A DNA stretch of 64,000 nt from Cellulosimicrobium funkei (GCF_004519295.1 NZ_SOZH01000005.1:372001-436000); one strand, 5' to 3'; shown: positions 35,685 to 43,968, counted from the stretch's first letter. Notes: a model not told the origin generated them from the letters alone. Made by a program: numbers and translations.

Positions 35685-37472
35685 TCATGCGTCGTCACCC
35701 GGGGTCGGGACCAGACCCGTCGCCAGGGTAATGGACGGCCACAGCCAGGCGCAGCGGTCCGGCGCGCCCTGGCCGGGCTGCAGGACGTCCGGGTCCGTCG
35801 GGTCGTCGCCGATCCGCTCGAGCAGGGACGCCGCGAGCTCGCCCGCGAGGACGGGTGCCGCGAACGACGTCCCGCTCCACGTCGCGAACCCGCCCTGGAA
35901 CCCCTCGGGGTCGATCGTGGCGCGGTATCCCGGGCCCCAGAGCTCGGGCACGTGGCGCGAGGGCGCGACGGCGCCGTCGATCGTGCGCGGGATCGTGGAC
36001 ACGAGGGCCGCGCCCGGGCGGGTGCACGTGATCCAGGGGCCGTCGTTGCTGAAGAGCGACACCGTCCCGTCCGGGTTCTCCGCACCGACCGTGAGGACCG
36101 GCGGCTCGTCGAGGAGCAGCGTCACCCCCTCGAGCGGCACGGGCGGCTCCGCCTTCCTGTTGATCCGCGGGGCGAACGCCGCGGGGTAGGTCGGGCGGGT
36201 CTGGCCGTCGTTGCCCGACGACACCACGACGACGACGCCGTACCGGCGCAGCGCGCGGATGAGCGCCCCGAACGGGGCGTCGAAGTCCGCGTCCTCGGGG
36301 CGCTCGTGGTAGTACCCGAGAGAGAGCACGAGGACGTCGATCGGCGCGTAGCCGTCGTGACCGGACAGGCCGAGCACGTGCCACAGGAGCACGCGGCGCA
36401 GCGTCCGCAGCAGGTCGCGCTCCGGCACGACGCCCGACCCGCCGTAGAGACGCGGGGCGAGGATGACGGCGTCCGGGCAGAGCTGGTGCACGAGACCCGC
36501 GATGAACGTCCCGTGGCCCGCGACCGGGTCGAGCGGACCGGTGAGGGGCGAGACCGACACGCCGCCGATCTCCGGGTCCTCGTACGGGTACTCCGTCGGC
36601 GGCAGCGTCGACAGCGGCTGACCGAGCAGCTCGGGGTCGCGCACGACGATCGTGCCGCGCGTCTCGAGGTCGTCGTCGAACCACGGGTGCTCGCCGACGC
36701 CGGTGTCGAGCACGGCGACGACGGGGCGACGGACACCGTCGCCCGCGACCCACGGAGTGTCCCCCGCGGGCAGCGCGCGGCGCGGCACGGGCCCGATCCA
36801 GCTCACGGGCGTGCGGCCGCCCGAGCCCGGCAGGGAGTACTCCGCGGTGCCCGCGAAGGGGTGCGGCTGCGTGTAGGGGTGGGGCTGGGTGTACGGGTGC
36901 GGCTGCGTGTAGGGGTGGGGCTGGGTGTACGGGTGCGGCTGCGTGTACGGGAACGGCTGGGTGTACGGCTGGCCGCCGATGAACGGGGTCGGCGCGACCA
37001 TGTGGTCGAGCGCGAGCCGCGGGCTGTGCCGGTCGTCGGGGCACAGCCGTCCACGCAGCTCCTCGACGAGGTGCCAGGCGTCCGGGAGCTGCCCCTGGGC
37101 GTCGTCGCGGTAGCGCAGGCGCACGGAGTAGCCGAACGTGCGGAGCAGGTCGGTCGTCGTCTCCGGGTCGAGGCCCGCCTCACGGACGAGCTCGGCGTCG
37201 TCGATGCTCTCCTGCTGCACCTCCACGCGGAGGCCGAGACGCTCGGCCGCGCGCTCGAGCCACCGCAGCGAGCGGTTCCCCTCGCGGTCGAACGGCGACT
37301 CGGGGATGAGGATGCGGTCGCCCACGTACCAGGTCGGGTGCGGGGACTGCTGCCCGGCGCGACGCTGCGCGGCGACCGGGTCGATCGTGCGGGTGCGCCA
37401 CTGGAGCCGGCTCGGCCGGTCGCCGAAGAAGCCGGGGTCCGCCGCGGCGGGGGGTTCAGGGGTCTCGCTCAC
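35685..37472 (-). CDS. S8-family subtilisin-like serine protease, apparently cytoplasmic
   Basis: 595 residues. Catalytic Asp256 (VVAVLDTGVGEHP), His320 (GHGTFIAGLV) and Ser536 (SGTSFAAPV), with oxyanion Asn421 (SSGNDGQ), are all present in an S8 domain of about 245-590. The N terminus (SETPEPPAAADPGFFGDR) has no signal peptide. Residues 1-168 form a domain I do not recognise, perhaps a pro- or regulatory domain, and 169-204 are six hexapeptides of type PYTQPH. The GTG at 37472 has GGAGGAG five bases upstream; the frame is open to 37610 without homology. It lies 144 bases after the small coupled gene and 11 before the CHAT gene. Proteolysis is expected; substrate and location are inferred. 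Confidence 0.9.
   Translation of the reverse strand: MSETPEPPAAADPGFFGDRPSRLQWRTRTIDPVAAQRRAGQQSPHPTWYVGDRILIPESPFDREGNRSLRWLERAAERLGLRVEVQQESIDDAELVREAGLDPETTTDLLRTFGYSVRLRYRDDAQGQLPDAWHLVEELRGRLCPDDRHSPRLALDHMVAPTPFIGGQPYTQPFPYTQPHPYTQPHPYTQPHPYTQPHPYTQPHPFAGTAEYSLPGSGGRTPVSWIGPVPRRALPAGDTPWVAGDGVRRPVVAVLDTGVGEHPWFDDDLETRGTIVVRDPELLGQPLSTLPPTEYPYEDPEIGGVSVSPLTGPLDPVAGHGTFIAGLVHQLCPDAVILAPRLYGGSGVVPERDLLRTLRRVLLWHVLGLSGHDGYAPIDVLVLSLGYYHERPEDADFDAPFGALIRALRRYGVVVVVSSGNDGQTRPTYPAAFAPRINRKAEPPVPLEGVTLLLDEPPVLTVGAENPDGTVSLFSNDGPWITCTRPGAALVSTIPRTIDGAVAPSRHVPELWGPGYRATIDPEGFQGGFATWSGTSFAAPVLAGELAASLLERIGDDPTDPDVLQPGQGAPDRCAWLWPSITLATGLVPTPGDDA
36861..36968 (-). repeat. Six 18-base coding repeats (PYTQPH) in the subtilase
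   Basis: Six contiguous 18-base units, the first five forming an alternating 36-base pattern (GTGCGGCTGCGTGTAGGG and GTGGGGCTGGGTGTACGG on the plus strand). They encode PYTQPF once and PYTQPH five times, residues 169-204. Near-identity at the DNA level with alternating synonymous codons points to recent expansion; copy number may vary between strains. Confidence 0.95.
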
Positions 37473-37535
37473 GTGCTCCTCCTCGGGAGATGACGTTCGT
37501 CCGGTGCCGCGCGCGTCGTCGTCGACGGGCGACCG

Positions 37536-37607
37536 CCCGCGCAGCGCTGCGCGGGGGAAGGGTTTCCTGGTGCTGCGGTCGGTAGGCCGCGGGCGTCGCC
37601 CGCGGCC
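37536..37607 (-). other. Two hairpins between the coupled gene and the subtilase
   Basis: GGCCGCGGGC/GCCCGCGGCC with loop GTC (37585-37607) starts ten bases after the stop of the upstream gene. CCCGCGCAGCGCTGCGCGGG (37536-37555) is a perfect 20-base palindrome. They could terminate part of the transcripts and lower subtilase-CHAT expression relative to the sigma factor. No separate promoter could be read between them and the subtilase start. Confidence 0.65.
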
Positions 37608-37616
37608 CACCGGGTG

Positions 37617-38114
37617 CTAGAGCTCGACGACCGGCGTGCTCACGGCACCGCCGGCCCCGTCGGCGCGGCGGACCACGAGGCTCGCCGGGCCGCGGTCGAC
37701 GGCCTCGAAGACGAAGCGGCCGTCGTCGTCGCTCGTCGTCTCGCTCACCACGCCGGGGCGGTGCAGCTCGACGCGCAGCGCCGTCGCGGGGGCGGCCCAG
37801 CCGTCGATGCGGATGCGGCCGTCGTCCGTCGGGGACAGCGAGATCATCACCGTGACGGACTCGGACGTGAACGTGATCGTGCGCGCCTCGACGGGCGGCG
37901 CGTCGCCGCGCACGGACGTCGCGGGAGCCTGGACGTACTCCAGCTCCATGACCTCGGCCTCGAGCCCGGCGAGCGTGATCGCGAAGAGCGACCGCTCGAC
38001 GAGGCCGTCCGGGACGGGGTCGATCTCCTCGGCGATCCGCGCGAGGTCGGCCAGGAGGGCGAGGTCGACGGCGTCGAGCGGCTCGTCGGGGCTGTGCGTC
38101 GGCTCGGTGCTCAT
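37617..38114 (-). CDS. Small protein coupled to the sigma factor; candidate regulator
   Basis: 165 residues with no transmembrane segment or signal peptide. Residues about 10-60 are acidic and helical (LDAVDLALLADLARIAEEID, then DGLVERSLFAITLAGLEAEV). Residues about 85-165 look beta-rich and resemble a carboxypeptidase-regulatory/Ig-like fold (DGRIRIDGWAAPATALRVEL, DDDGRFVFEAVDRGPASLVV). The ATG at 38114 overlaps the stop of the sigma gene as ATGA, the arrangement typical of sigma/anti-sigma pairs. A role as soluble anti-sigma factor or as protease substrate is inference; no zinc-binding anti-sigma motif is present. Confidence 0.75.
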   Translation of the reverse strand: MSTEPTHSPDEPLDAVDLALLADLARIAEEIDPVPDGLVERSLFAITLAGLEAEVMELEYVQAPATSVRGDAPPVEARTITFTSESVTVMISLSPTDDGRIRIDGWAAPATALRVELHRPGVVSETTSDDDGRFVFEAVDRGPASLVVRRADGAGGAVSTPVVEL

Positions 38115-38785
38115 GATGCTTCCCACGGTTCCCCCTGGTCGTCGATGATGTCGCGCAGCTTGGCGAGGCAGCGGCCCCGCGTGGAGCCGATGCTCCCGAC
38201 GGGCATGCCGATGGCGGCCGAGATGGCCTTGTAGTCCGGACGGTCGGCGAGCGACACGAGGTGCAGGAGCTGGCGGCAGCGTTCCGGCAGCCGGTCGAGC
38301 GCGGCCCAGAGGGAGCGGTCGCGCTCGTTGCGGAGCACCTCGACGTCCGGCGTCGGGTCGCCCGACGGGAGCTCGGGGACGCCCTCGTCGGTGTCGTCCG
38401 GGAGCTCGGTGCGCCGTCGGGCCTCGTCGCGGTGCTTGCGCACGGCCTCCCAGGCCGCGCGCTTGGCCGTGATGAGCAGCCACTTGAGGACGGCGTGCGG
38501 TTCCTTGATGGTCATCGCGTTGCGCACGAGCGCGACCCACACCGTCTGGACGAGGTCGTCGGCCTGCTCGCGCTCGACGCCCTGCGCGCGCACCGTGTGC
38601 CACAGGAGGGGGGAGGCCTCGCGGACGAAGTCACCGAGCGCCTCCGGGCGGCCGTCGCGGTACTCCAGGAGCGCGAACGCACCCCGGTCCCCCAGGCTGA
38701 GGCCCGGTTCGCCGGTGTCGGCCACCTCGTCGGTCGTTCTGGTCATGGGGCGCACTGTCCTCGGCACGCTCGTCCGGTCAGGCAT
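38111..38785 (-). CDS. Sigma-70 family (ECF-like) RNA polymerase sigma factor
   Basis: 224 residues. Region 2 lies at about residues 48-118 (DFVREASPLLWHTVRAQGVE, QADDLVQTVWVALVRN, then VLKWLLITAKRAAWEAVRKH). An acidic linker leads to region 4 at about 158-213, with LPERCRQLLHLVSLADRPDY and the helix-turn-helix YKAISAAIGMPVGSIGSTRG. Regions 1 and 3 are absent, as in ECF factors. The ATG at 38785 is preferred: GGGGA nine bases upstream and a promoter that would start the RNA about 20 bases before it. An ATG at 38746 is the alternative. It heads the cassette; its own target promoters cannot be told. Confidence 0.88.
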   Translation of the reverse strand: MPDRTSVPRTVRPMTRTTDEVADTGEPGLSLGDRGAFALLEYRDGRPEALGDFVREASPLLWHTVRAQGVEREQADDLVQTVWVALVRNAMTIKEPHAVLKWLLITAKRAAWEAVRKHRDEARRRTELPDDTDEGVPELPSGDPTPDVEVLRNERDRSLWAALDRLPERCRQLLHLVSLADRPDYKAISAAIGMPVGSIGSTRGRCLAKLRDIIDDQGEPWEAS

Positions 38786-39100
38786 CAGCGGGGGGTCCCC
38801 GGAAGCGCCTGATTCTACGGCCGGGCCGGTGGGGTCGACAACCATCGTCACTGGTCACACCCCTCCCGGCTCGTGCGGTTGCGTCGCATCTCGTCCCTCC
38901 GGCACACGGGCGGGAGCGTCTGGTCGGCGCTCCTCCACCCGGACGAGAGGGGCGGACCGCCCGTCTGATACATCGCGGTCGGCTCCGTCCGGAGCGATCC
39001 CTGTCCCGGACCCGCACCGGCGGACCCGTCCGGATCCCGCACCGCTCCGAACCCGGGGCGACGCGCGGAGAGGCCGCGCGACCACCGAGCGGAGACCACC
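38786..39100. other. Divergent intergenic region
   Basis: 315 bases between the sigma factor (minus) and the DUF4383 gene (plus). It contains the sigma promoter (38812-38841). I see no good promoter for the plus-strand gene, and no other structure beyond short GC palindromes. Confidence 0.5.
38812..38841 (-). promoter_or_regulatory. Promoter of the sigma/subtilase/CHAT cassette
   Basis: TTGTCG (38836-38841) and TAGAAT (38812-38817), spacer 18. The -10 is close to the vegetative consensus, so basal expression of the sigma factor probably depends on the housekeeping sigma factor. Predicted leader about 20 bases. Confidence 0.6.
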
Positions 39101-39508
39101 ATGACCTCGTCCCCGAACCGCCTGCTCGCAGCCGTCTTCGGCACCGTCTACCTGCTGGTCGGCCTCGCCGGCTTCGTCGTGACGTCGGGGGTCGGCTTCG
39201 CCGCCACCGAGGGCCGCAACCTCCTGCTGTTCGAGGTGAACCCCCTGCACAACATCGTCCACCTCGGCATCGGGGCGGCGCTGCTGCTCGCGTCGCGCAG
39301 CGTCCGGGCCGCGCGCGGCACGAACGTCGCGATCGGCGCGGTGTACCTCCTCGTCGGCGTGGTGGGGCTGTTCCTCGTCGACACCGGCGCCAACATCATC
39401 GCGCTCAACGGCGCCGACAACGTGCTGCACCTCGCCAGCGCGCTGCTGCTCCTCGGCGTCGGGCTCGCCGCGGACCGCGAGGACGCGGGCCGCGCCGTCA
39501 CGGCATGA
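39101..39508 (+). CDS. DUF4383 family membrane protein
   Basis: 135 residues with four transmembrane helices and short loops. The family signature appears twice as Asn/His motifs: NPLHNIVHLGIGAALLLAS, and NGADNVLHLASALLL near the end. These fit DUF4383, a family common in actinobacteria with no known function. The ATG has GGAG eight bases upstream. Its stop overlaps the next gene by ATGA, so the two are co-translated. Confidence 0.85.
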   Translation: MTSSPNRLLAAVFGTVYLLVGLAGFVVTSGVGFAATEGRNLLLFEVNPLHNIVHLGIGAALLLASRSVRAARGTNVAIGAVYLLVGVVGLFLVDTGANIIALNGADNVLHLASALLLLGVGLAADREDAGRAVTA

Positions 39509-40059
39509 CGACGCCCGTCCCGACCCGCCGCGTCGGCGCCGCGCTCGCGCTGCTCGGCGCCGGGATCGTCGACCTCGGGCTCGTCCGGGGCGCGTTCCCG
39601 GCGCCGTCCGGCCTGCTCGCGCTGGCCACCGGGGCCGGGGAGCTCGTCGTCGCGCTCGTGCTCCTCGCCCGCGGGCCGCGGCCCGGGCGCCCGACGGCGG
39701 TCCCGCGCGCCGGGATCGCCCTGCTCCTCGTCGCGACCATCGCCGGGGTGGCCGTGCCCGTCGCGTCCGGCGTGCCGCTCTCCGCGGGTGCGGCCGCCGC
39801 AGCCGCCCTGCGGGTCGCGACGGCGTGCGTCCTCGCCCGCCCGGCGCGCGTCCCCGCCGACGGCCCGCCGGCGCGCGCCGGGGCGCGGCTCGTCGCGCTC
39901 TTCTCGGTGTCCGTCATGGTCGCCGCCGTCGCGACGTTCGGTCTCGGCGGGACCGACGCCGCGCGGCACGCCGTGCCGCACGGGTCCCACCTGCCCGTCC
40001 TGGGGCACCTGCCGGGGCACGGCCCGGCCCACGACGGCGGGCCCGGCACCGCGCCGTGA
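39505..40059 (+). CDS. Hypothetical membrane protein with His-rich tail
   Basis: 184 residues, not assigned to a family. Four hydrophobic segments (VGAALALLGAGIVDLGLV, GLLALATGAGELVVALVLL, GIALLLVATIAGVAVPVAS, LVALFSVSVMVAAVATFG) separated by Arg/Pro-rich loops suggest an inner-membrane protein. The C-terminal tail has five His within 19 residues (AVPHGSHLPVLGHLPGHGP), possibly metal-binding. The ATG overlaps the stop of the DUF4383 gene. Confidence 0.7.
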   Translation: MTTPVPTRRVGAALALLGAGIVDLGLVRGAFPAPSGLLALATGAGELVVALVLLARGPRPGRPTAVPRAGIALLLVATIAGVAVPVASGVPLSAGAAAAAALRVATACVLARPARVPADGPPARAGARLVALFSVSVMVAAVATFGLGGTDAARHAVPHGSHLPVLGHLPGHGPAHDGGPGTAP

Positions 40060-40269
40060 GGGCCCGACGGCGGCTGCCCCCGGCGCGGCGCCACGCCGCC
40101 CGGAGGGTACGAGTTCTCCCGTAACCGCGGGGCCCGAAGTTCCGGGGAATCCCTCATGCCGCGCGGCGGGCACCGGGCCTAGCGTCGGGAGCGACCCCTG
40201 CACCCACACCGCGGGTGCGGACCGGCGAGGCGCGACGACGCGCCCCGCCCGAGCACGAGGAGCACCTCC

Positions 40270-41565
40270 GTGAGAACAGTCCTCCCCGGCCGCACGCGCG
40301 GCCTCACCGGGCGCGCGCTGCGCGCCCTCGCCTCCGTCGTCGCCGCGGCGACCGTCGTCGCGGGCGGAGCGCTCGCCGCCGCGCCCGCGACCGCCGCGGC
40401 GCCGTCGGCCGCGCCCGCCGCTCCCGTGAGCGCCGCCGCGCCGTCGGGCAGCACGCAGTGGCTCACCGGCTACTGGCACAACTTCGACAACGGCTCCGTG
40501 ACGATGCGCCTGTCCGAGGTCCCCCAGGCGTACAACCTCGTGGCGATCGCGTTCGCGGACAACCTCGCCGGGACGCCCGGTGGCATCACGTTCAACCTCG
40601 CGAGCGCGGAGCTCGGCGGCTACACCGAGGCCCAGTTCAAGGCGGACGTGGCGGCCATCCGGGCGCAGGGCCGCAAGGTCGTGATCTCCGTGGGCGGGGA
40701 GAAGGGCAACGTCATCGTCTCGAACGCGACCGAGGCGAAGAACTTCGCCGACACCACGTACGCGCTCATGCAGAAGTACGGGTTCGACGGCGTCGACATC
40801 GACCTCGAGCACGGCATCAACGCCACGTACATGTCGAGCGCCCTCCACCAGCTCGCGGCGAAGGTCGGTCCGAGCCTGATCCTCACCATGGCGCCGCAGA
40901 CGATCGACTACCAGGCGACGAGCATGGGGTACTACCAGCTCACCCTCGCGATCAAGGACATCCTCACGATCGTCAACACCCAGTACTACAACTCCGGCTC
41001 GATGATGGGCTGCAACCAGCAGGTCTACTCGCAGGGCACGGTCGACTTCCTCACCGCGCTCACCTGCATCCAGCTCGAGATGGGCCTGCGCCCCGACCAG
41101 GTGGGCATCGGCGTACCGGCCGTGCCGCGCGCCGCGGGCGGCGGCTACCAGCCGCTCGCGAACGTCGTCAAGGCCGTCGACTGCCTCGAGGTCGGCACCG
41201 GCTGCGGCGCCTTCAAGCCCGCGAAGCCGTACGGCAAGATCGGCGGAGTCATGACCTGGTCGATCAACTGGGACAAGACCAACGGCTACCAGGTCGCGTC
41301 CGTGATCGGCGGCCGCCTCGCGAGCGGTCCGACCACGCCCACGGAGCCGACCAACCCCACCGAGCCGACCAACCCCACCAACCCGACGAACCCCACCAAC
41401 CCCGGGACCTGCACCGCGACCGCGTGGTCGGCCTCCGCCGTCTACACCGGTGGCGCCCGCGTCTCCCACCAGGGCCGCACCTACGAGGCCAAGTGGTGGA
41501 CCACCAACGAGAACCCCGCGCAGAGCGGGCAGTGGGGCGTCTGGAAGGACCTCGGCGCCTGCTGA
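40270..41565 (+). CDS. Secreted GH18 chitinase with CBM5/12 module
   Basis: 431 residues; hydrolyses chitin outside the cell. The N terminus has a long signal region with Arg residues (RTRGLTGRALRALASVVAAA) and cleavage probably after ATA near residue 42, followed by an Ala/Pro stretch. The GH18 barrel spans about 64-345 with the active-site motif DGVDIDLEHG, Glu180 being the proton donor. A Thr/Pro/Asn linker (about 356-380) joins a C-terminal chitin-binding module with the family pattern AWSASAVYTGGARVSHQG and EAKWWTTNENPAQSG. The start is the GTG at 40270 with GAGGAG upstream. The nearby TAGCGT (40180) is a possible -10 box without a good -35. Confidence 0.94.
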   Translation: MRTVLPGRTRGLTGRALRALASVVAAATVVAGGALAAAPATAAAPSAAPAAPVSAAAPSGSTQWLTGYWHNFDNGSVTMRLSEVPQAYNLVAIAFADNLAGTPGGITFNLASAELGGYTEAQFKADVAAIRAQGRKVVISVGGEKGNVIVSNATEAKNFADTTYALMQKYGFDGVDIDLEHGINATYMSSALHQLAAKVGPSLILTMAPQTIDYQATSMGYYQLTLAIKDILTIVNTQYYNSGSMMGCNQQVYSQGTVDFLTALTCIQLEMGLRPDQVGIGVPAVPRAAGGGYQPLANVVKAVDCLEVGTGCGAFKPAKPYGKIGGVMTWSINWDKTNGYQVASVIGGRLASGPTTPTEPTNPTEPTNPTNPTNPTNPGTCTATAWSASAVYTGGARVSHQGRTYEAKWWTTNENPAQSGQWGVWKDLGAC

Positions 41566-41601
41566 CCCGGCCGGCGGACCCTCGGGCGACCTGCTGAGAC
41601 G

Positions 41602-41640
41602 ACGACGGCGCGGCACCCTGGTCGGGTGCCGCGCCGTCGT
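41602..41640. terminator. Bidirectional terminator between the chitinase gene and rplA
   Basis: Perfect 17-base arms ACGACGGCGCGGCACCC and GGGTGCCGCGCCGTCGT around TGGTC, between two convergent genes and 37-42 bases from either stop. Confidence 0.9.
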
Positions 41641-41681
41641 GCGTGGTGCGGACGGAGGACCGTCCGCGGGGAGGACTGCCG

Positions 41682-42398
41682 TCAGGCGGCGTCGTCCTCG
41701 AGCAGCTTCGTCGTCTTGGACTGGTCCAGCGGGATGCCGGGGCCCATCGTCGTCGTCAGCGTGGCCTTGGTGATGTACCGGCCCTTCGAGGACGACGGCT
41801 TGAGACGCAGGACCTCTTCGAGGGCCGCCGCGTAGTTCTCCACGAGCGCCTTCTCGTCGAACGAGACCTTGCCGATGATGAAGTGCAGGTTGCCGTGCTT
41901 GTCGACACGGAACTCGATCTTGCCGCCCTTGATGTCCGACACGGCCTTCGCCACGTCCATCGTCACGGTGCCGGTCTTCGGGTTCGGCATGAGACCACGG
42001 GGGCCCAGCACCTTGCCCAGACGACCGACCTTGCCCATGAGGTCCGGCGTCGCCACGGCGGCGTCGAAGTCGGTGTACCCGCCGGCGACCTTCTCGATCA
42101 GGTCGTCGCCGCCGACCTCGTCGGCACCGGCCGCACGGGCCTCCTCCGCCTTCGCCGCGTTCGCGAAGACGATGACGCGGGCGGTCTTGCCCGTGCCGTG
42201 GGGGAGGTTGACCGTGCCACGGACCATCTGGTCCGCCTTGCGCGGGTCGACACCGAGGCGGAACGCGACCTCGACGGTCGCGTCGTACTTCACGGTCGAC
42301 GTCTCCTTGGCGAGACGGATCGCCTCGAGCGGCGCGTAGAGACGCTCGCGGTCGATCTTCTCCTCGGCGTTGCGGTACGCCTTGCTGCGCGTTGCCAT
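41682..42398 (-). CDS. rplA: 50S ribosomal protein L1
   Basis: L1, 238 residues, of the L1 stalk; in E. coli it represses its own operon. It contains [52 protein letters not shown] and the late [15 protein letters not shown]. It follows rplK by 184 bases. It is separated from rplJ by the accessory island, although the two are usually close neighbours. Confidence 0.98.
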   Translation of the reverse strand: MATRSKAYRNAEEKIDRERLYAPLEAIRLAKETSTVKYDATVEVAFRLGVDPRKADQMVRGTVNLPHGTGKTARVIVFANAAKAEEARAAGADEVGGDDLIEKVAGGYTDFDAAVATPDLMGKVGRLGKVLGPRGLMPNPKTGTVTMDVAKAVSDIKGGKIEFRVDKHGNLHFIIGKVSFDEKALVENYAAALEEVLRLKPSSSKGRYITKATLTTTMGPGIPLDQSKTTKLLEDDAA

Positions 42399-42582
42399 CT
42401 GCTTCTCCTTCTGCAGTCGTGGTCAGCGGGTCCGCGCGGACCCTGCCACTGCCGCCCACGGTCGTGGACGGACACTTCCGATGTTGCCACGCTCGGCCCG
42501 ACGCATGGTCTGCTCGGGCCGAGCGCCGCTCACGCTCCGGCAGGACTCGCTGGCGCTCGTCCTACCTCCGCGCTCGCTCTGC

Positions 42583-43014
42583 TCAGCCCTCGACAGTGAT
42601 GCCCATCGAGCGGGCCGTGCCGGCGATGATCTTCGACGCGGCGTCGAGGTCGTTCGCGTTGAGGTCCTCGAGCTTGGTCTGGGCGATCTCGCGCACCTGG
42701 TCCGCGGTGATCTTCGCGACCTTGGTGGTGTGCGGCGTCGCCGAGCCCTTCTGCACGCCCGCGGCCTTCTTGATGAGCTCCGCCGCCGGCGGGGTCTTCG
42801 TCACGAAGGTGAACGAGCGGTCCTCGTAGACCGTGATCTCGACGGGGATGACGTTGCCGCGCTGCGACTCGGTCGCCGCGTTGTAGGCCTTGCAGAACTC
42901 CATGATGTTCACACCGTGCTGACCGAGCGCGGGGCCGATCGGCGGCGCGGGCGTCGCCGCACCGGCCTGGATCTGGAGCTTGATGAGGCCGGAGACCTTC
43001 TTCTTGGGAGGCAT
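42583..43014 (-). CDS. rplK: 50S ribosomal protein L11
   Basis: L11, 143 residues, in the GTPase-associated centre and the site of thiopeptide action. It has [20 protein letters not shown] with the conserved Pro residues, [20 protein letters not shown], and the RNA-binding C-terminal domain. It stands 96 bases after nusG. Confidence 0.98.
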
Positions 43015-43110
43015 GACTCTTCCCTGGCTTTCTTCTCGTGGGCCGACGCCGTGGGCGATGACCCGGTTGCAGTGCTGCGCTCACGCGGGGCGGCTCGGGC
43101 CGCCCGCGCG

Positions 43111-43968
43111 TCAGATCTTGGCGACCTGGTTGAACGACAGCTCGACCGGGGTCTCCCGGCCGAAGATGGAGACGAGGACCTTGAGCTTCTGGTTCTCGAC
43201 GTTGATCTCGGAGATCGTGGCGGGCAGCGTGTCGAACGGGCCGTCCGTGACGGTGACCGACTCGCCGACCGTGAAGTCGACCTCGACGGGAGCCTTCGCC
43301 GCGGCCTGCGCGGGCTTGCCGGCCTCCGGGGCGGGGGTGAGCATCGGCGCGAGCATCGAGAAGACCTCGTCGAGCGTCAGCGGCACCGGCTGGTGGGTGT
43401 GGCCGACGAAGCCGGTGACACCGGGCGTGTGGCGCACGGCGCCCCACGACTCGTCGGTGAGGTCCATGCGCACGAGGACGTAGCCGGGGATGCGCACGCG
43501 TCGGACGATCTTCTTCTGCGCGTTCTTGATCTCGGCCACCTCCTCCATGGGGACCTCGATCTGGAAGATGTAGTCCTCCATGTTCAGGCTCTGGATGCGG
43601 TTCTCCAGGTTGGCCTTCACACGGTTCTCGTAGCCCGCGTAGGAGTGGATGACGTACCAGTCGCCCGGCTGCGAGCGCAGCGTGCGCTTGAACTCCGCGA
43701 CCGGGTCCTCGATGACGTCGCCGTCCTCGTCGGCCGGGCGGATCTCGTCCGCCTCGTCGTCGTCCGACGGCTCGTCGTCGTCCGCCGCGTCGTCGGTCTC
43801 GTCAGCGGCGTCGTCCGTCGCGTCGTCGTCGGCCTCGTCAGCGGCGTCGAGGGCCTCGTCGGCTCCGTCGACCGCCGGGACGTCCGTGGTCTCGTCGACG
43901 TCGTCCTGGGCACCCTCGGGCTGCGTCGGGTCGACGTTCTCCGTCTGGTCCAGCGACTCCTGGGACAC
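43111..43968 (-). CDS. nusG: Transcription elongation/termination factor NusG
   Basis: NusG, 285 residues, links RNA polymerase with Rho and the ribosome. The first 95 residues are a strongly acidic extension (runs such as [20 protein letters not shown]). The NGN domain begins at [20 protein letters not shown] and includes [20 protein letters not shown] and [11 protein letters not shown]. An Ala/Pro-rich insert precedes the KOW domain ([20 protein letters not shown]). The GTG at 43968 is used. It lies between secE and rplK, as usual. Confidence 0.97.
   Translation of the reverse strand: MSQESLDQTENVDPTQPEGAQDDVDETTDVPAVDGADEALDAADEADDDATDDAADETDDAADDDEPSDDDEADEIRPADEDGDVIEDPVAEFKRTLRSQPGDWYVIHSYAGYENRVKANLENRIQSLNMEDYIFQIEVPMEEVAEIKNAQKKIVRRVRIPGYVLVRMDLTDESWGAVRHTPGVTGFVGHTHQPVPLTLDEVFSMLAPMLTPAPEAGKPAQAAAKAPVEVDFTVGESVTVTDGPFDTLPATISEINVENQKLKVLVSIFGRETPVELSFNQVAKI

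Noticed and set aside
36861-36968. CRISPR-like or intergenic tandem repeat
   Set aside because: Units are 18 bases, contiguous, without spacers, and in frame within the subtilase; it is a coding repeat.
33103-38785. Type III-E CRISPR (Craspase) locus because of the TPR-CHAT protein
   Set aside because: No Cas7-11 gene and no CRISPR array in the window; TPR-CHAT alone is not specific.
41335-41405. Repeat array at the chitinase 3' end
   Set aside because: It encodes the ordinary Thr/Pro/Asn linker between the catalytic and binding modules.
39148-42459. Open frame of about 1100 codons on the minus strand through the chitinase region
   Set aside because: It runs antisense to three plus-strand genes and over rplA in another frame; no homologous segment.
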